From the NCBI GenBank assembly GCA_002011125.2, contig MTMF02000009.1:1580989-1644988 (forward strand): a stretch of DNA of 64,000 bases. Direction: 5' to 3'. Each line of letters starts with the position of its first letter. Position 1 is the stretch's first letter. This document shows, one piece after another, positions 57,883 through 64,000 of the stretch. Under the pieces are notes generated by a model, which was not told where the DNA came from, searched no databases, and worked only from the letters and a program-made list of their open reading frames with translations. This DNA is from Candidatus Hydrothermarchaeum profundi (lineage in GTDB: Archaea; Hydrothermarchaeota; Hydrothermarchaeia; Hydrothermarchaeales; Hydrothermarchaeaceae). The position numbers and the translations under genes are program-made.

Positions 57883-58851
57883 ATGAAGCCACAAGAACCG
57901 CCAAAAATTGGGGAGCTGCCTCCAGAGGAACATGCTATTGGAATTTACGCTGGATTAGCTCTGGGAGGGCTTATTCTTGGAACTGGAGCCTCAGTATTAT
58001 TTAGAGACATACTCATGACGTTTACTACAGAGGGTTTGACTTTTAATCTTATCATGATATTCAGGATCTTCCTATTCTTTTTTTCAGCTTACGCGTCTCT
58101 AGCATGCTTTTTCGGGCTATTCAGAATGATAGGGTTACAACGTATGTTAGTGCGGGAAGTTGATAAGGAATTTAAAGACTTTGTGATGTATGCTAGACCT
58201 CTGATAGAAGAGATAATTAAGCAGAGAATCGTGGGTGAAACAATCGCGGAAAAACTTGATAATCTCATACGTTCAACGACAACGGTAGAGGATAAAAGAC
58301 GGTTTGAATATGGCAGACCACTAGACATTAGAGTACCTAAGTGGGGAGAGTTTCTATTGTTCGTCGCACTTTTGGCTAACATAAGTATTGGGCTTTTTAT
58401 TTTTTTAGAGAGGCATCCTTGGGAGCTCGTACCTTATAGTATCATCCTGTTGGCGATTGGCTGGTGGGTAGTGATAGCAAAATACTTCGGTCTTTTATAT
58501 GAGATACGTTCTCAGTATTTTCCAGCATTTTTTATACTTCTCATGCCAACATTATCTATACTCCTTAGAGCTTATCTAGAACTTTATCAGACCCTTTACT
58601 TAGTTTTTATATTTTTATTCCTCTATGTCATTTCAATGTACTTTTACTTCAAATACCTCGCAACTGGAGAGATTCCGCTATTTATAATAAAGAGCTTCTC
58701 GAGAGTAGGCATAGATTTAGAGAAGAGCAAGGAACTACCCTTTCACTTAAAAAAGTATATGCCCCCAGAGAAACCTGAAAAGAAAGAAAAGTTTATTACC
58801 ATAAAAATGAGTGAGAAACTAAAAACGATTTTAAAGAAGTTTAAAAGATAA
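57883..58851 (+). CDS. Membrane protein of unknown function (322 aa)
   Basis: I do not recognise this family. Two spans lie in the first third (about 20-42 and 53-80), a soluble region (about 85-150) follows, then four more spans (about 158-178, 182-200, 210-226, 234-255) and a basic, proline-rich C-terminal tail (PPEKPEKKEK) in the cytoplasm. It lies 30 nt after the signal peptidase gene and 5 nt before an AAA+ ATPase gene. The three genes 57883-60255 form one operon, so it may be the membrane partner of that ATPase in assembling or positioning the cytochromes. Confidence 0.6.
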   Translation: MKPQEPPKIGELPPEEHAIGIYAGLALGGLILGTGASVLFRDILMTFTTEGLTFNLIMIFRIFLFFFSAYASLACFFGLFRMIGLQRMLVREVDKEFKDFVMYARPLIEEIIKQRIVGETIAEKLDNLIRSTTTVEDKRRFEYGRPLDIRVPKWGEFLLFVALLANISIGLFIFLERHPWELVPYSIILLAIGWWVVIAKYFGLLYEIRSQYFPAFFILLMPTLSILLRAYLELYQTLYLVFIFLFLYVISMYFYFKYLATGEIPLFIIKSFSRVGIDLEKSKELPFHLKKYMPPEKPEKKEKFITIKMSEKLKTILKKFKR

Positions 58852-58856
58852 AAAAA

Positions 58857-59789
58857 ATGACCGCTAAAATATTTTTAAAACTCTTAAATCAATATACTGA
58901 AGCTATTAGAAACTACTGTGAAGCATTAGGTTGGGACTACGAGAAATTTAAGACTAGTATTAGTGATGAAGGAATCAGTCACCCCGAGTTATATTTGGAG
59001 GATCCAAATGAGGGGATACTTGACAGGATAAGCCAGTTCTTGGAGCCCAGCAATCAGAGCTCAGTTTTAATTATCTGGGATGATGTGGGGATGGGTAAGA
59101 GTTCGATTAGAGATTTTGTTTCGAAATCCTTAGATGAAGTAGGGAGCTATCATACGGTCGTTATAACTGACCCCAGACTTACTCCATTACAACTTCTTCG
59201 TGCAATCGCGGACCAGCTAGATGCTAAGGCGGATGTTTGGAACGATCGGGGGAAAGTTAAAGAAGCCCTTTGGAAGAGGATGTTGGAAGTTACTGGGCTT
59301 GGGATAAACATAGTTATATGGGTTGATGAAGCAGAAAAGGTGGATAAAAATATAATATCCGAACTAAGAGCTTTAAGCGATATTAAAAGAGAAGACGGCT
59401 CTAAGCTTTGTAAGATTATTCTCTCAGGGACCCCTCGGTTAAAAGAGAAACTAGAGGATTACATCGAGAGCCGCTCAAGCGACGTACTCGCCTTTGACGA
59501 TAGGGCAAGTTTAAATACTCTTCGGCTTAATAAGTGGAAACCAGGAGATATCTATAACTATTGGAATCTTCTAGCTGAATATTGTGGAGGTATTAATCCC
59601 TTCAGTAAAGAAGCCGCTGAAACCGTATGGGAAATAAGTGATGGTAAACCGAGGACAATTGCTCAGATTACTAAGCTTGTTATAAACCAAAAGGCAATGG
59701 ATTATTATAAGAGAGGTGGAGCACCAGAGATAACTCCTGAGTTTATATTGGATACCATCAGAAAACACTTAGGTGAGGGAAGTGCGTAA
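58857..59789 (+). CDS. AAA+ (ExeA/Orc-like) ATPase
   Basis: This 310-residue P-loop ATPase has Walker A WDDVGMGKSS (about 74-83), Walker B IVIWVDEAEK (about 163-172) and a sensor region SGTPRLKEKL (about 204-213). A C-terminal winged-helix-like tail is possible. ExeA/TniB-like and Orc1/Cdc6-like ATPases look similar. The neighbours suggest a membrane-linked role rather than replication. It overlaps the next gene by 17 nt. Confidence 0.75.
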   Translation: MTAKIFLKLLNQYTEAIRNYCEALGWDYEKFKTSISDEGISHPELYLEDPNEGILDRISQFLEPSNQSSVLIIWDDVGMGKSSIRDFVSKSLDEVGSYHTVVITDPRLTPLQLLRAIADQLDAKADVWNDRGKVKEALWKRMLEVTGLGINIVIWVDEAEKVDKNIISELRALSDIKREDGSKLCKIILSGTPRLKEKLEDYIESRSSDVLAFDDRASLNTLRLNKWKPGDIYNYWNLLAEYCGGINPFSKEAAETVWEISDGKPRTIAQITKLVINQKAMDYYKRGGAPEITPEFILDTIRKHLGEGSA

Positions 59790-60255
59790 AAAGTTGGATC
59801 TGCGAGAGAAACTTAGGAAGTTGTCAGAGGAGAAGAGGAGAGAGACAGCATTATTAAGGGCTAAAAAGATCGTAGAAATCCCTCAAAAACCTAAACTACT
59901 TTCAATATCTGAGCTGAGTTTTCCTCAAGGGTCACCTCTTAAGCGCTCCGATATAATTACCTCGAAGACAAGATTAGAGGAGACGCTAGTGCATGAGTCG
60001 AACTCTGAGATAGAGGTAAAATGGACAGTTACTGAGGATGCATATGCTGAAGAGTTTGGCTCTGCAGTTAGAGAGGGATTTACCCAAGTTAAAACACATC
60101 CTCCTACGTATGCTTTTAGGTATAAAGAGGGAGGAATAGTTCTTTCACACTTAGGTGCATACACTTTTGTATTGGGGAGTTATACATTAGAGATTGAAAA
60201 GCTTTCTGAGCTTCTGGAGTTTGCAATCAGGGTTTTAAAGCCTAAAATCACTTAA
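59773..60255 (+). CDS. Unknown protein following the AAA+ ATPase
   Basis: This 160-residue protein starts at a GTG (59773, or 59782, whose 8-nt overlap GTGCGTAA with the ATPase stop looks like the coupled overlap at 7680). The N-terminal 40 residues are a charged helix (LDLREKLRKLSEEKRRETALL), which may be a coiled coil. The rest has alternating beta-type strands ending in an amphipathic helix. No known family is recognised. Its overlap with the ATPase implies a direct partner. Confidence 0.6.
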   Translation: MREVRKKLDLREKLRKLSEEKRRETALLRAKKIVEIPQKPKLLSISELSFPQGSPLKRSDIITSKTRLEETLVHESNSEIEVKWTVTEDAYAEEFGSAVREGFTQVKTHPPTYAFRYKEGGIVLSHLGAYTFVLGSYTLEIEKLSELLEFAIRVLKPKIT

Positions 60256-60262
60256 GAAATAA

Positions 60263-62737
60263 TTAACTTTCTTCTAAAGCTTTTTCATATTGTTTCTTAA
60301 GAGTCTTATACGCTTTCTTGGATATTTTACCCTCTTCGTATGATTTTCTAAGTTCAGCTAACGATTTCTCTAAGTATTCTCTATCTGGGTTAGATACCTG
60401 ACCGGCTGAATCCTCTGCGATCATCCTAGAGTAGCGAACTGGTGGTATCTCCAGCCTTGTCTCAATAATTATCAGAGGAAGTATCCCAACAGATAAAAGG
60501 ACTATTCCAAGCCAAAGGATGCCTACTCCTGGGATAATTTTTACAGTTAGCGGCACAATCACACTGCCTGGTCTCTGAGTTGCTAATCCCTGAAAGATGA
60601 CATAAACATCAGAGAATAACCCTCGATTGATGTAGACGTGGGTCACTTTCCCAAATTTTCTATCATCAATGGACTCTGCAAGGCCACCTCCTATGTACTT
60701 ATCGTCTTTATATACGCCTAGTTCTATGGCTGTAGCCCACCATCCATCTTGAGTAAGATAGACTTCGATATCATTTACAGCGATGGCATAACCCATTAGG
60801 ATACTTCTTTTAATTCCTTTCTCATCTGGAAAAGTAAAACTCGTAGACATCTCAGCTTCGTATACTGCGCTTATTAAAGTTCCGATGAGAATCAACGCTA
60901 ATCCCAGATGAATGAGGTAGATGCTAGCCTGTCGAAGTTTACCTTTCAGTGTTTTAGGAGAAGATATTCCATGAACTATTCTATAAATAGCTCCCATGCC
61001 GCCAAAAAGAGCCAAGGGTCCTAGAGAATTTATGTAGAGATTCGCGGTAGGTTTCACAATAATTGAAACTGCTGTAGCTATAATTACCCCGGCTGCCATC
61101 CTAGTAAGTTTATCTTTATTTATCTTACTGTAGAGAAGGCAAAATCCCATAGCAAGCATCAGCAATGCAGTAAAAGGGAGGCTCCATTTATTAAAAAACT
61201 CTACTCCTACAGAAATTTTAGCTCCAGTTCTAGCCTGTACTAGCATCGGATAAGTTATACCCCAGAAGGATACGAAAGCTAGTACAGATAAGAGTACAAC
61301 TGCTATATAGAACAGGTTTTCACGTGTTAGAAGCTCTATTTTCTCCTCTTCCTCTTTTTCTTCTAGTTGGACATTTGAATTTTTACTTTTTAAATCTTCA
61401 CCTTCATCCCACACCCTCCTTAAGATTAAGAATAATACGAATGTAAGAGCAAATATAAAGATAGCCTGCCTAAATGTAGGCAATGCACTGCCTCCTTTTT
61501 CGAGGAACTTCTTGTAGAGTGCTAATACAAACTGGGAGGAAATGAATGAGCAGATTAAATTTATAGAGTCTTTATTCACCTGTGTTATCTTACCTTCATT
61601 TCTACGGTAGAAATCTATTCCGAGTATTAATGAAACAAAAGCAATATTCACCATAAGAAATGCTAGCCATGGCCCTGTGGTCGTTTGAGCAAAAGCATGA
61701 ACGGATTCCCACAAGCCGCTTCTCGTTATAAACGTAGCGTAGACTACAAGGAGAAAGGTTATTACTGCTAAAAAGGGCGAGAATATCTTAAAGTCCCCTC
61801 GCCTCTTATACTGTACTGAAGCATGCAATAAGCCGGTCAATGTTAACCAAGGTATAAATGAAGATGTTTCAACGGGATCCCATGCCCAGTAACCGCCCCA
61901 GCCGAGTACTTTATATGACCAGAACCCTCCTACCGCTATGCCTAAAGTAAGGAAGAGCCATGCAAACCTATTCCACTGCTTGCTATATGATTCCCAGGTT
62001 GCCTCTCCCGTAGAAAGGTATACCAAAGCTCCAGATAAAGTAATAGTAACTGCAGCGTATGCGATGAATATTACTGGAGGATGCACCGCCATCCAAGGAT
62101 CTCTAAGCAACGGATTCAAGCCGTTTCCTTCTATAGATGCCACTAACTCTGGTGTGACATCAGGGTATATCTCATATAGGGTCTTAAAAGGGGTTACTAG
62201 GATGGTAAGTGTAATGAAAAAGATGCCTATAAGTAGATTTATAATCTGGGATTTTCTAATAAATGTATTCTCTAATCCGCTCTTCTCCTGTATGATCCAC
62301 GTATATACAAAAATTAACCACGCCCAGAGAAGATATGTTCCCTCCTGTCCTGCCCATACTGCGGAGAGTTTATATACCGTTGGCAGAGTCGTGCTACTAA
62401 ACTGCCATACATAGTTTATAGAGAAATCCGACTTAAGGAAGTAATATGTCAGAAGAATAACTGAAAATGTAAGAAACCCTGTGGTACATCTAATCGCCCA
62501 AGGAATAAGCTTTAGTGCTTTTTTATATCCTTTTATTTCATAAGCTAATAGCATTATTATCGAAGTAGCTGCGAGGAGCCAACTTAAGGCGAGTAAAACA
62601 TTTCCTTCTGATAGTCCTCCAAGACTATAAAGGCCAAAAGGTAATGATGAGAGATTGCTTCTAAATGGCAACAGTAAGAGAATCACAGAGGCAATGACGA
62701 TTAGTAGTGGAAGAATTGGCTTCTTATCTCCTTCCAT
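60263..62737 (-). CDS. ccmF: Cytochrome c heme lyase CcmF
   Basis: This 824-residue integral membrane protein has about 14-16 spans and the CcmF heme-handling WWD motif (WGGYWAWDPVETSSF, about residues 278-292) with flanking histidines. The last 40 residues are a soluble helical tail (LRKSYEEGKISKKAYKTLKKQY) like SHOCT-type tails, uncommon for CcmF. It attaches heme to the CXXCH sites of exported apocytochromes, which fits the multiheme cytochromes here. CcmF is longer than bacterial CcmF (about 650). It follows ccmE by 2 nt. Confidence 0.93.
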   Translation of the reverse strand: MEGDKKPILPLLIVIASVILLLLPFRSNLSSLPFGLYSLGGLSEGNVLLALSWLLAATSIIMLLAYEIKGYKKALKLIPWAIRCTTGFLTFSVILLTYYFLKSDFSINYVWQFSSTTLPTVYKLSAVWAGQEGTYLLWAWLIFVYTWIIQEKSGLENTFIRKSQIINLLIGIFFITLTILVTPFKTLYEIYPDVTPELVASIEGNGLNPLLRDPWMAVHPPVIFIAYAAVTITLSGALVYLSTGEATWESYSKQWNRFAWLFLTLGIAVGGFWSYKVLGWGGYWAWDPVETSSFIPWLTLTGLLHASVQYKRRGDFKIFSPFLAVITFLLVVYATFITRSGLWESVHAFAQTTTGPWLAFLMVNIAFVSLILGIDFYRRNEGKITQVNKDSINLICSFISSQFVLALYKKFLEKGGSALPTFRQAIFIFALTFVLFLILRRVWDEGEDLKSKNSNVQLEEKEEEEKIELLTRENLFYIAVVLLSVLAFVSFWGITYPMLVQARTGAKISVGVEFFNKWSLPFTALLMLAMGFCLLYSKINKDKLTRMAAGVIIATAVSIIVKPTANLYINSLGPLALFGGMGAIYRIVHGISSPKTLKGKLRQASIYLIHLGLALILIGTLISAVYEAEMSTSFTFPDEKGIKRSILMGYAIAVNDIEVYLTQDGWWATAIELGVYKDDKYIGGGLAESIDDRKFGKVTHVYINRGLFSDVYVIFQGLATQRPGSVIVPLTVKIIPGVGILWLGIVLLSVGILPLIIIETRLEIPPVRYSRMIAEDSAGQVSNPDREYLEKSLAELRKSYEEGKISKKAYKTLKKQYEKALEES

Positions 62738-62739
62738 CC

Positions 62740-63174
62740 TTACACCGTTTCATTTAGCTGAAGTTCATACTTAGAAGGACACTTAACAAGTATCTGTTCT
62801 GCCTTAAATTGGTTTGGTGACACAAGTGAACCTATAACCACAACATCTATTTCTGACTCGCTTCCTAGATCCTTACCTACCGGGAAATTACTAGGTAATA
62901 CGCCTTCATAGGTCACCTGTATTTGTGAAACGTCATCAGTTAATACAAAAGTCAATGTGTTTGGAACCCAGCGTACGGTTTCTTCTACCACCCGCCCTTC
63001 TAACTGTATCTGCCTATTCAGGAACTTATCTGGACTTGATACTACTTCGCTTACCGACTTATAGGGATTAACAAACCCAGATAAAGCACTGAAGCCTATC
63101 GCGACAAAAAGGATGATAATGAGTGCTCCAAAACCGACCTTTAATTTTTTGGCTGTTTTTTTATCCACCAACAT
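62740..63174 (-). CDS. ccmE: Heme chaperone CcmE, CXXXY variant
   Basis: This 144-residue protein (ATG at 63174) has an N-terminal membrane anchor (about 13-32) and an OB-fold barrel. Near the C-terminus it has CPSKY in place of the usual heme-binding HXXXY. Cysteine at this place is the mark of the System I* branch found in archaea and sulfate reducers. It accepts heme from CcmC and passes it to CcmF. The TGA of the small upstream gene overlaps its start (TGATG). Confidence 0.9.
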   Translation of the reverse strand: MLVDKKTAKKLKVGFGALIIILFVAIGFSALSGFVNPYKSVSEVVSSPDKFLNRQIQLEGRVVEETVRWVPNTLTFVLTDDVSQIQVTYEGVLPSNFPVGKDLGSESEIDVVVIGSLVSPNQFKAEQILVKCPSKYELQLNETV

Positions 63175-63281
63175 CACCTACTTTTAATCTTCCTAATCCT
63201 CCCATCTATATACACCATGTATAATATCAGTACCGTCCACAAGATGGTTGCAACAATAAATATGCTGGTGTAATTTTCCAT
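63174..63281 (-). CDS. ccmD: Small single-span protein, CcmD-like
   Basis: A 35-codon ORF (ATG at 63281, AGGAGGA 6 nt upstream) lies between ccmC and ccmE. It has one hydrophobic span (IFIVATILWTVLILYMVYI) followed by a basic tail (DGRIRKIKSR), the layout of CcmD, which helps release CcmE from the CcmABC heme complex. Gene order ccmC-ccmD-ccmE matches operons in bacteria. The short length makes a homology claim tentative. Confidence 0.75.
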   Translation of the reverse strand: MENYTSIFIVATILWTVLILYMVYIDGRIRKIKSR

Positions 63282-63294
63282 CATATTCCTCCTA

Positions 63295-63963
63295 TCAAAT
63301 TGCCTTTGTTGTTGTATCCTCTAACTCCTGAAGTTTTACTTCAAGCCAAAGGAGATATCCGTATAGTAAAAGGACACCGACAATCATAATAATTAAAACA
63401 GGCCTCATTTGGGGTGAGAGGCTAAACTCCTTCAATCTTGGATGAAGAGAAAACCACATCGTAGTGGATATATATGTTAGAGGGATGCCTGCATACCCAA
63501 ACACCCCTAAGATAGCTGAGAGTCTTGCCTTAGATTCTTTATTTACGATAGATGATCTTAAAGCAAAATAGGAAGCAAATATGAACCATAAAATAAGTGT
63601 AGTTGTTTCCCTTGGATCCCAATTCCAATAACTTCCCCAAGCAGGTTTTGCCCAGACCATTCCGGTAAATAAAGTTAATGAACAAAAAATTATCCCCAAC
63701 TTTGCAGAACTCGACGCGACTCTATCCCATTTAAGGTCTCTCGTCTTGAGATACATTAAGCTAAAGACTAATGTCACAGTAAATGCGGTATACGTAGTAG
63801 CATTTATGGGTATATGGAAGAACACATTCCTATAAAGTTCTTCCATGGGTTTTGTTCTAGACTCTATGGGTCCAAAAACCACTAATGCATTATACATGCC
63901 AAAAAGAACCATTATATATACTGTGCCAAGAAGCGCTAGTGCATAGCCTCTTTTAAATTCCAT
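63295..63963 (-). CDS. ccmC: Heme exporter/chaperone CcmC
   Basis: This 222-residue protein has six hydrophobic spans and the CcmC WWD motif (WAKPAWGSYWNWDPRETTTL, about residues 105-124) with the flanking histidines (HIPINA about 51 and a later HPRL). It loads heme on CcmE at the outer side of the membrane. A GAGGAGTGA signal upstream suggests a preceding gene ends just past the window edge; CcmB or CcmA would be expected there. Confidence 0.92.
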   Translation of the reverse strand: MEFKRGYALALLGTVYIMVLFGMYNALVVFGPIESRTKPMEELYRNVFFHIPINATTYTAFTVTLVFSLMYLKTRDLKWDRVASSSAKLGIIFCSLTLFTGMVWAKPAWGSYWNWDPRETTTLILWFIFASYFALRSSIVNKESKARLSAILGVFGYAGIPLTYISTTMWFSLHPRLKEFSLSPQMRPVLIIMIVGVLLLYGYLLWLEVKLQELEDTTTKAI

Positions 63964-64000
63964 TTAAAGTCACTCCTCAAGGGCATAGTCAAAAGTCAAA

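Overview
The window is archaeal. It carries a 20S proteasome beta subunit, the KH/beta-lactamase/beta-CASP termination nuclease aCPSF1 (FttA), archaeal-type PurM, a SEC11-like signal peptidase, tetrahydromethanopterin methyltransferase-H (MtrH) homologues and TATA/BRE promoters, several of them apparently leaderless. Ribosomal protein eL13 (34437-34838), usually absent from Euryarchaeota, points to the TACK side of the tree. An anaerobic, methyl-group-using lineage such as Bathyarchaeia or a relative fits, but the species cannot be named from the sequence. No mcr gene is present. Composition is AT-rich except for a foreign-looking patch at about 45.2-46.5 kb.

Region 1 (1-19.5 kb) is a corrinoid methyltransferase island. 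It holds a SsuBC/TauBC-like ABC importer (two ATPases, two permeases), a Tat-exported lipoprotein solute receptor, an MFS transporter, four UroD-family methyltransferases, two B12-binding corrinoid proteins, one ferredoxin/ASKHA corrinoid activase, a short QueG-like iron-sulfur protein, two MtrH-family methyltransferases, a tandem cupredoxin, an AbrB-like protein, and LysR and Lrp regulators. The minus-strand run 17797-13170 is a complete four-part system: methyltransferase, corrinoid protein, activase and MtrH. It most resembles the Mto/Mtv methoxyarene demethylases, and the expected product is methyl-tetrahydromethanopterin. A 28-codon upstream ORF and an inverted repeat precede it.

Region 2 (19.6-26 kb) has a split pyruvate carboxylase (PycB, PycA) with a dCTP-deaminase/dUTPase-fold protein between the two subunits, then an ABC-class ATPase, an unknown protein and a cupin. 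Region 3 (26.2-31.2 kb) is a membrane electron-transfer module (multiheme cytochrome, four-cluster ferredoxin, NrfD) followed by a STAND-TPR ATPase and a phosphoesterase. Region 4 (31-45.2 kb) is mostly housekeeping: tRNA/rRNA methylase, thioredoxin, eL13 fused to a helix-hairpin-helix, PurM, aCPSF1, proteasome, Hsp20, HisC, glycerol-3-phosphate dehydrogenase, HAD phosphatase and a DHH nuclease. At 45.2-46.6 kb a decayed tyrosine integrase lies beside tRNA-Arg(CCU), the remains of an integrated element.

Region 5 (46.6-64 kb) holds two small unannotated genes, radical SAM, Lrp, flavoprotein and glycosyltransferase genes, and then an extracytoplasmic electron-transfer island: four multiheme cytochromes c, one with an exactly duplicated 336-bp heme cassette; a tungsten aldehyde oxidoreductase with its ferredoxin; a signal peptidase; an unknown membrane protein/AAA+ ATPase/small protein trio; and a System I*-type heme maturation operon ccmC-ccmD-ccmE-ccmF. 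One reading is that methyl groups imported and demethylated by Region 1 are oxidised or used for acetyl-CoA, with electrons leaving through the Region 3 and 5 cytochromes. That link is inference.
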